Position numbers and translations under genes: made by a program. Positions 1-8,929 of a stretch of 64,000 bases of DNA are shown one piece after another; within the stretch, counting starts at the first letter, position 1; each line of letters opens with the position of its first letter. The stretch lies in assembly GCF_023061135.1 (NCBI RefSeq), contig NZ_JAKGAN010000002.1, positions 248,001 through 312,000 of the forward strand, in the 5' to 3' direction. This DNA is from Chromohalobacter sarecensis. GTDB lineage: Bacteria > Pseudomonadota > Gammaproteobacteria > Pseudomonadales > Halomonadaceae. The notes under the pieces are model-generated. The model was given only the letters and a program-made list of their open reading frames with translations, made no database searches and had not been told where the DNA came from.

Positions 1-1191
1 CATACCTATCCGTCGATCAGTGCTTGGTCGCATTACGTGACGGATATCGGTTTTTTCTCGACGAGTACTTTCTTCGTGCTGTCGGGATTTTTGCTGACCC
101 ACGTGTACCTCGATGAGCATCGCCAACTGCGTGAGCCGGCGCGTAGTTTCTGGATCAAACGCTTCTCGAATCTGTATCCGATTCATATCGGTTCTCTGTT
201 GCTGGCGATCGGTATTTCCCTATTGGTAGGCTATCTGGCGATCTCTCCTCAAGACGCCGGGATGTCGCCTCGTTTCGTCATTTACGACGTCAATAATGAT
301 CTGGGACAAGCGACGCCGGATGCTCTCGAGCATTTCATGGGCAACGGCGAGCTTGCGCTCAATCTGGTGCTCAATGTCGGTCTACTGCATGCCTGGAATC
401 CGTATTACCTGACCTTCAACCCGCCATCCTGGTCGATTTCGGCGCTGATGGGCTTTTATCTGGTCTTCCCGTGGTTAGCGCCGCGCCTATTTCGTCTGCG
501 TCGCGTGGGCCGGGCCCTAGCGCTGACCAATGTGCTGTACCTGATTCCCCCGTTACTGGTCATCGCCATGACCGACTTCGGCATGCCCGAAACGGGTATC
601 CTGCACCGTAATCCGTTGATCCGCTTGCCGGAATTCGTGGCGGGAATACTATTGTGCGTGTGGTATACCCGCTATCGGGCGGCGGGCGGCTGGCTGAGTG
701 TCAGGCAGCGGCTGTTGCTGGTGGTATTCGTGGCGAGCTGTGTCGTGGTGGCGGTCTGGTTGTTGGGTAAGGGCCATGCTTGGTATTACCTGCTGCATAA
801 TGGCTTGTTACTGCCCGCGCAGTTGGCATTGATTCTACTGGCCACGCAATGGCGCACGCCCGAGAGTCGCCGTGTGCGTCGCTTGGCGAGTCGGCTGGGT
901 GGCGCGTCGCTGCCGATGTTCGCGCTGCATGTGCCGCTGTTCGTGATCTTCACCCGAATCGAGCGCGTTTTCGCGGGCGATCCCGCCCTGTGCACGAGCG
1001 GATTTCGCGCCTGTTTCGACGCTGCCGGTGATAGCTCGCTGGTGCTCTACCCGTTGTTTCTCTTGTTGACGGTGCTGTTCTGCGTGATTTTTCAGGAACA
1101 GTTCGTGCTGCGGGTGCGCAATGCCATCCAGCGTTGGCTGCTGCCGAGGGTGGGGTCGCCGCCGTCGCATACCGAGAAGGTGGCGCGCTGA
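1..1191 (+). CDS. Acyltransferase 3 family membrane protein (5' end cut by the window)
   Basis: The reading frame is open from base 1, so the GTG at 37 is probably internal and the true start lies upstream. The visible product has the F-F-V-L-S-G-F-L-L motif typical of acyltransferase 3 (OafA/NodX-like) proteins, followed by R-F-x-x-L-Y-P and about eight or nine hydrophobic segments ending in a basic tail. Family members move acyl groups onto sugars of surface polysaccharide or lipids at the inner membrane. The catalytic His expected near the N-terminus lies outside the window. The acceptor cannot be told from the sequence. It converges with gabT across a hairpin. Confidence 0.8.
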   Translation, partial: HTYPSISAWSHYVTDIGFFSTSTFFVLSGFLLTHVYLDEHRQLREPARSFWIKRFSNLYPIHIGSLLLAIGISLLVGYLAISPQDAGMSPRFVIYDVNNDLGQATPDALEHFMGNGELALNLVLNVGLLHAWNPYYLTFNPPSWSISALMGFYLVFPWLAPRLFRLRRVGRALALTNVLYLIPPLLVIAMTDFGMPETGILHRNPLIRLPEFVAGILLCVWYTRYRAAGGWLSVRQRLLLVVFVASCVVVAVWLLGKGHAWYYLLHNGLLLPAQLALILLATQWRTPESRRVRRLASRLGGASLPMFALHVPLFVIFTRIERVFAGDPALCTSGFRACFDAAGDSSLVLYPLFLLLTVLFCVIFQEQFVLRVRNAIQRWLLPRVGSPPSHTEKVAR

Positions 1192-1231
1192 CGTCGCTGC
1201 GCGGCTCTAACACCCTGGCTTTAACGACGAA

Positions 1232-1255
1232 GGGGCGCCATTGGCATGGCGCCCC
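1232..1255. terminator. Hairpin between convergent acyltransferase and gabT
   Basis: A 9-bp perfect GC-rich stem (GGGGCGCCA / TGGCGCCCC) with a 6-base loop lies between the two convergent stop codons. Neither side carries a long T-run, so it is a probable but not textbook bidirectional terminator. Confidence 0.55.
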
Positions 1256-1259
1256 CTGA

Positions 1260-1307
1260 TTGTCATGAGCACGCGTTGTCATGAGCACGCGTTGTCATGA
1301 GTGCGCG
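1260..1307. repeat. Three tandem 16-bp units downstream of gabT
   Basis: Units lie at 1260-1275, 1276-1291 and 1292-1307. The first two are identical (TTGTCATGAGCACGCG) and the third differs at two positions. The array sits between the gabT stop codon (1316-1318, minus strand) and the hairpin at 1232-1255, so it would be in the 3' untranslated end of the gabT message. Similar arrays follow pyrD and pdxB. Confidence 0.9.
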
Positions 1308-1315
1308 CGAGTCGT

Positions 1316-2596
1316 TTACGCGTGGTTCAGCTCCTTGAGGCAGGCTTCGACGATGTCCAGGCCTTCCTGGAGCACGTCATCCTCGATAGTGACCGGCATC
1401 AAGAAACGCAGGGTGTTGCCGTAAAGGCCGCAGGACAGCAGGATCAGCCCTTTCTCGCGCGCCTTCTTGCACAGCGCTCCGGTCAGTTCAGCATCCGGCG
1501 TGTGCTTGGCCTTGTCGGCGACCACGTCGAAGGCGGCCATGGCCCCCAGGTGACGGACGTTGTCGACGCAGGCGAAGTCTTGCTGCCATTTTGCGAAGCG
1601 CTCGCCCAGCTTGTCACCTAGCGCCTGGCTCTTCTCGAGAATCTTCTCCTCTTCGAAGACTTCCAGCACCGCCAGCGTGGCGGCGCAGGAGACCGGGCTG
1701 CCGGTGTAGGTACCGCCCAGCGAGTTACCGCCTGAAGCGTCCATGACCTTGTCGGTGCCGACCACGGCGGAGATCGGCATGCCGTCGGCCATGCTCTTGG
1801 CCATGGTGATGATGTCGGGTTCGACGCCGCTGTGCTCGATGGCGAACAGCTTGCCGGTGCGACCGAAGCCGGATTGCACCTCATCGACGATCATCAGCAT
1901 GCCATGCTCGTCGCAGATCTCGCGGACCGCCTTGAGGAAGCTGGGCGAGGCCGCATAGAAACCGCCTTCGCCGAGGACTGGCTCGAGCACGATGGCCGCA
2001 GTATCACTTGGGTTGGCATCGGTCTTGAGCGTCATCTTCAGGCCGTTTAGCGCGTCTTCCTCGCTGACGCCGTGATAAGGCACCGGGTAGGGCGCACGGA
2101 AGACGTTGCCCGGCATGCTGCCGAAGTCGGTGGCGTAGGGCGCGACCTTGCCGTTCATCGCCATGGTCATGAAGGTCCGGCCATGGTAGCCGCCGGTGAA
2201 GCAGATGACGTTGTCGCGCCCGGTCGCCGCGCGGGCCACCTTGACGGCGTTTTCCAGCGCCTCGGCCCCAGAGTTGGCGAGCATTACCTTGCCATGGCCG
2301 CGTACCGGGGTGAGCTGGCTGAGCTTCTCGGCGACCTTCACGTAGCCTTCATAGGGCATCACCGTCTGGCAGGTGTGCATCACCTTGTCGAGCTGGTCCT
2401 TGACCGCTTGCACTACCTTGGGATGACGGTGGCCGACGTTGAGCACGCCGATGCCGCCGGCGAAGTCGATGATGCGATTGCCGTCGGCATCCCAGATCAG
2501 GGCGTTCTCGGCGCGCTCGGCAAACTGGGTCGCCGGGCTCGCGGCGCCGCTGGCGACATAGCGTGTCTTGAGTTCATTGAGCTGTGCGTTGTTCAT
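1316..2596 (-). CDS. gabT: 4-aminobutyrate aminotransferase (GABA transaminase)
   Basis: A 426-residue class III PLP aminotransferase. It moves the amino group of 4-aminobutyrate to 2-oxoglutarate, giving succinate semialdehyde, which the neighbouring GabD oxidises. Visible landmarks are the S-G-A-E-A-x-E-N phosphate-binding region near 109-116, the D-E-V-Q-S-G-F-G-R-T-G motif with D238-E239, and the PLP lysine K267 in M-A-K-S. The ATG at 2596 was chosen over an in-frame start 12 codons upstream because AAGGAGG lies just before it and the length fits the family. It starts 13 bp after gabD, so the two form an operon with gabD first. Cytosolic. Confidence 0.95.
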   Translation of the reverse strand: MNNAQLNELKTRYVASGAASPATQFAERAENALIWDADGNRIIDFAGGIGVLNVGHRHPKVVQAVKDQLDKVMHTCQTVMPYEGYVKVAEKLSQLTPVRGHGKVMLANSGAEALENAVKVARAATGRDNVICFTGGYHGRTFMTMAMNGKVAPYATDFGSMPGNVFRAPYPVPYHGVSEEDALNGLKMTLKTDANPSDTAAIVLEPVLGEGGFYAASPSFLKAVREICDEHGMLMIVDEVQSGFGRTGKLFAIEHSGVEPDIITMAKSMADGMPISAVVGTDKVMDASGGNSLGGTYTGSPVSCAATLAVLEVFEEEKILEKSQALGDKLGERFAKWQQDFACVDNVRHLGAMAAFDVVADKAKHTPDAELTGALCKKAREKGLILLSCGLYGNTLRFLMPVTIEDDVLQEGLDIVEACLKELNHA

Positions 2597-2609
2597 GCTT
2601 GCCTCCTTG

Positions 2610-4058
2610 TCAAAGTCCGCCCATGCAGACATATTTTAGTTCGGTGTATTCCTCGAGACCGTGGTGCGAGCCTTCGCGTCCCAGCCCGGACTCCTTGATG
2701 CCGCCGAAGGGCGCCAGCTCGGTCGATAGAAGCCCTTCGTTGATGGCGACCATGCCGTATTCGAGGCCTTCCATTACGTGCCATATACGCCGATAGTCGC
2801 GCGCATAGACATAGGCGGCAAGGCCGAATTCGGTGGCATTCGCCATGGCGATGGCCTGAGCCTCGTCGGTGAAACGAAAGACCGGCGCCACGGGGCCGAA
2901 TGTCTCTTCGCGGGCGACATGCATGTCGTCGGTGACGTCGGCGAGCAGGGTCGGTTGGAAGAAGGTGCCGCCCAACGCGTGCGGTTCGCCGCCACACACC
3001 AAGCGTGCGCCCTTGGACCGGGCATCGGCAATGTGTGCCTGCACCTTGTCGATGGCGGCGGCGTTGATCAAGGGGCCTTGGGTCACGTCGTCGTCGAGGC
3101 CGTTACCGACCTTGAGTTGTGCGATGCGCTCGGCGAATCTGGCGATGAAGGCGTCGTAGATGCCGTCTTGCACCAGGAAGCGGTTGGTGCACACGCAGGT
3201 CTGCCCGGAATTGCGGAATTTGGAGGCGATGGCGCCCTCCACGGCGGCATCCAGATCGGCATCGTCGAAGACGACGAAGGGCGCATTGCCGCCCAGCTCC
3301 ATGGATGCTTTCTTGACCGTCTCGGCACATTGCGCGAGCAAGCGCTTACCGACCGGTGTCGAGCCGGTGAACGAGACCTTGCGTACTCGAGGGTCGGTGG
3401 TCAGAACGTGACCGATCTCGGCGGGCTTCTCGGCGGTAAGCACGTTGATGACCCCTGCGGGTAGCCCAGCATCATCGGCGAGCTTGGCCAATGCCAGGGC
3501 GGTTAGCGGGGTGGCTTCCGCAGGCTTGATCACTACCGGGCAGCCGGCCGCCAAGGCCGGGGCGCATTTGCGGGTAATCATCGCCAGCGGGAAGTTCCAG
3601 GGCGTGATCGCCGCCACCACGCCGATCGGTTCGCGCATGACGAGAATACGTTTGTCGGCACCGTGGCCGGGCAAGGTCTCGCCGGCAATGCGTTTGGCTT
3701 CCTCGGCGTAGTATTCGATGAAGCTGGCCCCGTAGGCGACCTCGCCACGCGATTCAGAGAGGGGTTTGCCCTGTTCCAGGGTCATGAGTTGTGCCAGGGC
3801 TTCGCGGTGGGCCATGACACGCTCGAACCAGGCACGCAACAAGGACGCGCGCTCCTTGGCGGGGCGTTTGCGCCATGCCGGCCAAGCGGCTTCGGCGGCG
3901 GCGATGGCATCGTGTGCATCGGTGGCGCCCAGGTCGGGTACCTCGGCCAGGGTTTCGCCCGTGGCAGGGTCGGTGACGGCGAAACGGCGCGCGCTATCGC
4001 GCCACTCGCCGCCGATGTAGGCGCGGTCGATCAAGATATTGGGTGTTGGCTGACTCAT
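2610..4058 (-). CDS. gabD: Succinate-semialdehyde dehydrogenase (NADP+ type)
   Basis: A 482-residue aldehyde dehydrogenase that oxidises succinate semialdehyde to succinate, the second step of GABA breakdown. The sequence shows the P-W-N-F-P region near 153-157, the catalytic glutamate E254 in E-L-G-G-N-A-P and the nucleophile C288 in N-S-G-Q-T-C. Full length for the family. The start is preceded by CGGAGG at good spacing. It is the first gene of the gabD-gabT operon. Pairing with gabT supports this substrate over other semialdehydes. Confidence 0.94.
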   Translation of the reverse strand: MSQPTPNILIDRAYIGGEWRDSARRFAVTDPATGETLAEVPDLGATDAHDAIAAAEAAWPAWRKRPAKERASLLRAWFERVMAHREALAQLMTLEQGKPLSESRGEVAYGASFIEYYAEEAKRIAGETLPGHGADKRILVMREPIGVVAAITPWNFPLAMITRKCAPALAAGCPVVIKPAEATPLTALALAKLADDAGLPAGVINVLTAEKPAEIGHVLTTDPRVRKVSFTGSTPVGKRLLAQCAETVKKASMELGGNAPFVVFDDADLDAAVEGAIASKFRNSGQTCVCTNRFLVQDGIYDAFIARFAERIAQLKVGNGLDDDVTQGPLINAAAIDKVQAHIADARSKGARLVCGGEPHALGGTFFQPTLLADVTDDMHVAREETFGPVAPVFRFTDEAQAIAMANATEFGLAAYVYARDYRRIWHVMEGLEYGMVAINEGLLSTELAPFGGIKESGLGREGSHHGLEEYTELKYVCMGGL

Positions 4059-4249
4059 GGAAGCCTCCGGGTGAAGCGTGATTCATCGCCTATTGTGTGA
4101 CGAGTGTGCATTATTTAAAACACTTGGGCGAGGTGGCGTCCAGCGATTTTTCGTATCCCTGCGCAGGCAGGTTATCGTGCCTTGCGTATCGGCGACACCA
4201 GTCTCTTTCCGGTACACTATGGCGCCGTTGTGTGAATGCCGAGTCATGA

Positions 4250-6718
4250 GTGAGGTGCGTCTTGATCGATCCTCTTAACGCCTGGTGGGCCCAGCAATTG
4301 GTGCTGTGCGGCTGGGCGTTTGATCCCGAACCGTTGAGTGTGCCGCCCGAGACGGCGCAGGCCCGTCTAGCGTTGTTGGACGTGCGCGAACGGGGAGAGC
4401 TCGGCTGGCGCCTGGCCGAAGCGTGCATGCTGGGGCAGGGCGAGGCTTTGCGCCAGCTACAAGCACTTGAGCTGCTGGCGTTGTCGGGCGCTGCCGGTTG
4501 GCTGGACGTTACCCGAGCCCAGGCCTGGGCAGAGTGGATTGCTGCCGACATCCAGGCGCATCATGCCTCGCTGGATGCATGGCTGACGGCGTTGCGCCAC
4601 GAGCGAGGGCAAATCGACTGGACGCATGACGATGACGGCTTTCTCGAGGCCTGCGAAGCATTGTCGCAACTCGAGCGCGAAGCGGCCGGCGTCACTTGGG
4701 AGGTACTCGCCGAGTGGCTGTCCGACCGGCCTCGTGAGTTGCCGTGGCCGGTCGATCAGAACGCTGGCGTATGGCGGTTGCGCGCGGTCTTCGCCCCCGT
4801 ACTGGCTGCGACGTGCGATGCGCGCTTGGACTGGCCGGAGGTGGAGCGCTGGTTGGTCGATGTCTGGCAGATCGACGGGCGCGATGAATTGATTCGCATG
4901 CTGCTGTGGTTGGGCGGGCAAGGGCATCGTTATACATGGGATCTCGATGCCGCGCGTTTGACCCCTCAGGGCGAAAGCGCTCGACGTCAATGGTGGGAGT
5001 CGCTCGGCCAGGCGAGTGACTACGGCCAGATAATGCTGACATTCATCGATGGCGGAGAGCCGCTGGAATGGGCGGCATGGGATTGGCTGCGGCTGGCGGA
5101 TTTAGCCTACGCAGGCTGGAACGCGGGCTGGCTCGACGCCCAGGAAGCCGAGGCATTTGCCGCGCACGCAGGCGATCTGCTGATGCGCCGGTATCGCGAC
5201 TGGACGGCCGTCGCCAAGGCGTACCAGCGTGGGCGTAGTCTTTTCGAGGGGGCCGATCGACGTGCGGATTTCGCGCGTGACTGGGATGTCTTGTTGCGTT
5301 CACGGTCGAGCCCCTGGCAGGTAACGCTCGAGGCGCTGCTGGATGATGCCCAGCGCGAGGCCGCGCGCCCGGTCATTCGCGCCTGGCGTGCCCCGGCGTG
5401 GCACTGGGTCCTGGCGTTGTCGGCGATGCGTGAACCCGATCTATTGTATCGGCAGGGCATCGACCGCCCCCCAGATGCGCAGCAGCGAGACGAAGCGCGC
5501 CGCTATCTGCGTGACACGTTGGGCCTAGAACCTGCCATGGGCACGGCTGGTCTGGCCAGTTTGTGGTTGCCCGGACAGGTGCATCATCTCAATCAACTGG
5601 CTGCGGATGCCGCTCACGGGGCATTGCCCGCGGCAAAAACCCCTTTTGGACATGCTATGTCAGAGGCCGTGCGACTTCGCAATGGCCTCAAGCACTGCGC
5701 GCGCCATGCGGCGACGATCTTCATGGCGGAGAAATACGCTTTCTATCTGATGATGTGTGCCGACAGCGGTGATTACGATCGACGTGAGCTCGAGGCGCTG
5801 GCGGAGTCGCTGCGCGGTGTGCTGAGTCGCTTTTATAGTGGCCCCAAGGCGCTGATCGAGGCGTGGGCGGCATGGGAGGCGGCGCTTCCAGAAGCGGAAG
5901 AGCCGTCCCTGGTGGCGGAAATTCGTTGGCACCGCGATGACCCGGGAAGCCCCTTCCATTGGCTCGACTGGCGCCATGGCACCTGGATTGAACCCGGCGA
6001 GCGCTTGTCGTTGCCGCGCTTCACGGCCTTGGCGTTGGTCGGCCCTCTCAATGCCCCTGTGTGGAGCGCTCCGGGCCCTGAAGTCGGTAGCGAGCGTGAA
6101 GAGCTTCGCGAATGGCTCGATAGCCATTATGGGTTGCTGTCGGCGGAGGCACTCAGGGAGTTCCTGGATTTTCTGATCGAGGCGGGCGACCGCCAGGAAT
6201 ATCAGATCAACTATGCGCCTTACACGCTCAATGCCGCGCGCTTGCGTGAGGAAGTCGCGATCATCGAGTCCGGCGAGTGCAGCGAGGATGATCGCAATCA
6301 TCTATTGCGCCTGCGGCGTGTCGAGAATAACGCCTCGGGATGCAACGAGTACGACATGGCCGCCTGGGATGTGGCCCAGGCCGTCGATCTCGCGATTGCC
6401 GGGCGACAGATGAATTGGCTGACGGCGGTGGAGTTCGACGCCCTGGTAGAGCGCGCCGCTCACTTGGCGCAATCGCATTATGCGAGTTGGTACGACTATG
6501 CCCGTGGGCTTTACGCGGGCTTTTCCTTCTTCATGGGTGAGACCGACGAGCGTGAGGCGTTCCTGCAAGGATTCGGTGAGGCACTGACCGCTTGGTTGAC
6601 GGCCGCGCCACCGCTGGCCGGCGGCTGGGCGAGTCTCGATTTTCCGGGTGCGCCCGCACGTCACTGGGCTCCTCTGCATATCGATACCCTGCCGGGCGAT
6701 GCGCGGACGTTGCACTGA
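4250..6718 (+). CDS. Large protein with repeated DUF1266-like modules
   Basis: An 822-residue cytosolic-looking protein without signal peptide or membrane segments, rich in Trp, Ala and acidic residues. Two stretches match the DUF1266 pattern: W-D-x3-x2-D-L-A-x-A-G, then W-L-x3-E, then Y-x2-W-x6-Y-x2-G-x3-F (about residues 275-335 and 698-762). Each follows a W-L-x(n)-L-x-x-L-x-x-x-G-region. A weaker copy lies near 490-545 and another near the N-terminus (about 75-125), so the protein looks like four diverged copies of one helical module. Function unknown; some DUF1266 proteins sit near secretion or toxin loci, but nothing here points to that. The start is uncertain: GTG 4250 has no ribosome site, while in-frame TTG 4262 has TGAGGTG just upstream. 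No operon partner. Confidence 0.75.
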   Translation: MRCVLIDPLNAWWAQQLVLCGWAFDPEPLSVPPETAQARLALLDVRERGELGWRLAEACMLGQGEALRQLQALELLALSGAAGWLDVTRAQAWAEWIAADIQAHHASLDAWLTALRHERGQIDWTHDDDGFLEACEALSQLEREAAGVTWEVLAEWLSDRPRELPWPVDQNAGVWRLRAVFAPVLAATCDARLDWPEVERWLVDVWQIDGRDELIRMLLWLGGQGHRYTWDLDAARLTPQGESARRQWWESLGQASDYGQIMLTFIDGGEPLEWAAWDWLRLADLAYAGWNAGWLDAQEAEAFAAHAGDLLMRRYRDWTAVAKAYQRGRSLFEGADRRADFARDWDVLLRSRSSPWQVTLEALLDDAQREAARPVIRAWRAPAWHWVLALSAMREPDLLYRQGIDRPPDAQQRDEARRYLRDTLGLEPAMGTAGLASLWLPGQVHHLNQLAADAAHGALPAAKTPFGHAMSEAVRLRNGLKHCARHAATIFMAEKYAFYLMMCADSGDYDRRELEALAESLRGVLSRFYSGPKALIEAWAAWEAALPEAEEPSLVAEIRWHRDDPGSPFHWLDWRHGTWIEPGERLSLPRFTALALVGPLNAPVWSAPGPEVGSEREELREWLDSHYGLLSAEALREFLDFLIEAGDRQEYQINYAPYTLNAARLREEVAIIESGECSEDDRNHLLRLRRVENNASGCNEYDMAAWDVAQAVDLAIAGRQMNWLTAVEFDALVERAAHLAQSHYASWYDYARGLYAGFSFFMGETDEREAFLQGFGEALTAWLTAAPPLAGGWASLDFPGAPARHWAPLHIDTLPGDARTLH

Positions 6719-6930
6719 TCGGGTAGGGCGCCGGGATGAAACATTTCGTATCCCGCTTCCGAGAGCTCTCGTCAAAAGGCGGGAGTTTCTCTATCATCGT
6801 GTCGGTCGTGATGCCCACCATTGGGAACATGGCATGTTAACGAGTCGAGTCTAGGCCGCTCTGGCGGTGGCACCTGCGATGCGCGCCACCACCACAGCGA
6901 CCCCCTCGCCAGGTAGTGCCTAGCAAGGCA

Positions 6931-6960
6931 GGGCGTCGTCTTGCATTCGTGCAAGCGCCC
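6931..6960 (+). other. UUCG-capped hairpin in the leader of the NlpC/P60 gene
   Basis: CTTGCA-TTCG-TGCAAG (6940-6955) is extended by GGGCG/CGCCC after a 4-base bulge. It lies about 44 bases upstream of the ATG at 7004, so if transcribed it would be a stable leader hairpin. There is no T-run, so it is not an obvious terminator. The rest of 6719-7003 shows nothing else I can name. Confidence 0.45.
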
Positions 6961-7003
6961 CGAGGCATCCGCGAGGTTGAATACGTGTGATGAGGTCGCT
7001 TGG

Positions 7004-7624
7004 ATGCTTCGAACCATGGCATTGGGATGGGTGCTGGCTGCTCTATTGAGTGGCTGTGCCACACAAAGCCCGCAACATACCGCGCCACAATCGTCTTCCC
7101 TGTCCGCGGCTGCCAAAGCCGGTGAAGACGCGCTGCCCAACGCGGGGCGCGAATCTCCGTTGGCCACCTTTCGTGCCAGCGACGTTCAGCGCGCGCTGGT
7201 GTCACCGGCGCGTATTCGCGAGGCGCTGCTATCTGAACATCGGCGCTGGGTCGGGACTCCGTATCGCCTCGGCGGGACCACGCAACGTGGCATCGATTGC
7301 TCGGCGTTGATGCAGCATGTCTATAGCGATGCGTTTCAGCTCTCTTTGCCGCGTACTACCGAACAGCAGATGCAAGAGGGAAGACGGGTCCAGCGCAGTG
7401 AGCTGGAAGCTGGCGACCTAGTCTTTTTCCGCTCCCCTGGCCCTTACAATCATGTCGGCGTCTATGTCGACGACGGCTATTTCCTGCATGCCTCGACATC
7501 ACAGGGCGTCAAGCTGTCACGCCTCGATAATGTCTACTGGAATCGCCACTACTGGCAGTCACGTCGACCCATGGATAGAACGCAACTGGCGGCGCGTATC
7601 GATCGCCAACCCCACGAAGGATGA
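7004..7624 (+). CDS. NlpC/P60 family lipoprotein peptidase
   Basis: A 206-residue predicted lipoprotein. The signal peptide ends in the lipobox L-S-G-C with lipidated C18. The NlpC/P60 domain follows, with catalytic C99 in G-I-D-C-S, H150 in Y-N-H-V-G-V-Y and the third polar residue H162 in F-L-H-A-S. Family members (Spr/MepS, NlpC) cut peptide stems in peptidoglycan in the periplasm. The ATG at 7004 is preferred because GAGG precedes it and it places the signal peptide at the N-terminus; the frame is open further upstream. Residues 20-65 form a flexible Ser/Ala/Gln-rich linker. Likely anchored to the outer membrane. Confidence 0.88.
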   Translation: MLRTMALGWVLAALLSGCATQSPQHTAPQSSSLSAAAKAGEDALPNAGRESPLATFRASDVQRALVSPARIREALLSEHRRWVGTPYRLGGTTQRGIDCSALMQHVYSDAFQLSLPRTTEQQMQEGRRVQRSELEAGDLVFFRSPGPYNHVGVYVDDGYFLHASTSQGVKLSRLDNVYWNRHYWQSRRPMDRTQLAARIDRQPHEG

Positions 7625-7725
7625 GCGACTCGCCGGTTCGCCATGCCGGGGCGACAGGTTCGTCTCGTGTCTTGTTTGTATAATGGTGCGCCGGACGAGA
7701 TCATGATGCGCTCATGGAGGAAATT

Positions 7726-8919
7726 ATGATCGAACCGCGTACTCGCGCCTGGTGGCGCGCAACCCTGGCACTGTGCCTGGGCTCCTTTGCCGTCTTCATC
7801 AATTTATACGTTGCTCAGCCGTTGCTGCCGGCCATTCGCGAGAGTTTCGATGTCTCGACGCTGGCTGCGGGCAGTGCGATGTCGGTGAGCATGTTGACGC
7901 TGGCACTGTCGCTACTGTTCTACGGACCGCTTTCCGATGCCATCGGCCGAACCGCCATCATGCGCGTCACGCTGATACTCGCCAGTCTCTGCACCTTGGC
8001 TATGGCCTTTGCGCCCAACTTCGCGAGTCTATTGGCCTTGCGTGCCTTGCAGGGGTTCTTGCTGGGCGGGTTGCCTGCGGTGGCGATCGCCTGGATGGGC
8101 GATGAGTTCAACAAGCCAGCGCTGTTGCTGGCTGTCGGGCTCTATATCAGCGGTAATACGTTGGGTGGGATCGGCGGGCGTGTCATCGGCGGTACGGTCG
8201 CCGAACATTGGGGATGGCATAGCAGTTTCGTGGCAATCGCGTGTCTGAGCTTGGCATGCACCTGGGTCTTCTGGCGCGCCTTGCCGCCAGCCCAACAGTT
8301 CAGACCCACGCCGTTGCGCGTGGGACAGGCCGCACGGGACATGCAAGGGCATTTGCGCGATCCCCGGTTGATTGCCGCTTATCTGATCGGCGGATTCAAC
8401 TTCTTCATCTTCATCAATCAATACAGCTATGTGACATTTCGGCTCAGCGAGGCACCGTTTTCTCTCACCTCGCAATGGCTGGGCCTGATCTTTCTGACCT
8501 ATCTCGGCGGTACTGTCGGCTCGGCGCTGTCCGGACGTATCGCGCAGCGCTTGTCGCAACCGGCCTGCATGATGCTGGGGATCGGTATCCTGATGAGCGG
8601 CTCGTTACTCACCTTGGTGCCCTCTTTGATCACGATCGTCGCTGGGCTGACGGTTAATGCCGTGGGGTTCTTCCTGGCGCATTCGATGGCCTCGAGCTGG
8701 GTGGGCCGCCACGCCCAGCGCGCGCGGGGCAGTGCGTCGTCGCTGTATCTGGTGTTCTACTACCTGGGCGCCAGCCTCGGTGGTTTCTATCTGGAACCGT
8801 TCTGGGCGCGCTGGCAATGGGGCGGCGTGATCGCTGCCTCGCTGCTGGTGTTGCTGGGAACCTTCAGCGTGGCGGCCTGGTTGTGGCGTCGCGAGCGACG
8901 CATGCCGGCGACGACCTGA
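7726..8919 (+). CDS. MFS transporter, YnfM-like exporter
   Basis: A 397-residue, 12-segment major facilitator protein. The N-terminal half carries N-L-Y-V-A-Q-P-L-L-P in segment 1 and the loop motif G-P-L-S-D-A-I-G-R-T, as in the YnfM/arabinose-efflux-like branch of proton-driven exporters. The start at 7726 has a strong GGAGG six bases upstream; the ATG at 7714 overlaps that site and is rejected. Substrate unknown. It ends 10 bp from the convergent msrA stop. Confidence 0.88.
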   Translation: MIEPRTRAWWRATLALCLGSFAVFINLYVAQPLLPAIRESFDVSTLAAGSAMSVSMLTLALSLLFYGPLSDAIGRTAIMRVTLILASLCTLAMAFAPNFASLLALRALQGFLLGGLPAVAIAWMGDEFNKPALLLAVGLYISGNTLGGIGGRVIGGTVAEHWGWHSSFVAIACLSLACTWVFWRALPPAQQFRPTPLRVGQAARDMQGHLRDPRLIAAYLIGGFNFFIFINQYSYVTFRLSEAPFSLTSQWLGLIFLTYLGGTVGSALSGRIAQRLSQPACMMLGIGILMSGSLLTLVPSLITIVAGLTVNAVGFFLAHSMASSWVGRHAQRARGSASSLYLVFYYLGASLGGFYLEPFWARWQWGGVIAASLLVLLGTFSVAAWLWRRERRMPATT

Positions 8920-8929
8920 GCGCGTACCT

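Noticed and set aside
1260-1307. Short direct repeats considered as a CRISPR remnant
   Set aside because: Units are 16 bp in direct contact with no unique spacers; the same holds for the arrays at 57281 and 61732.
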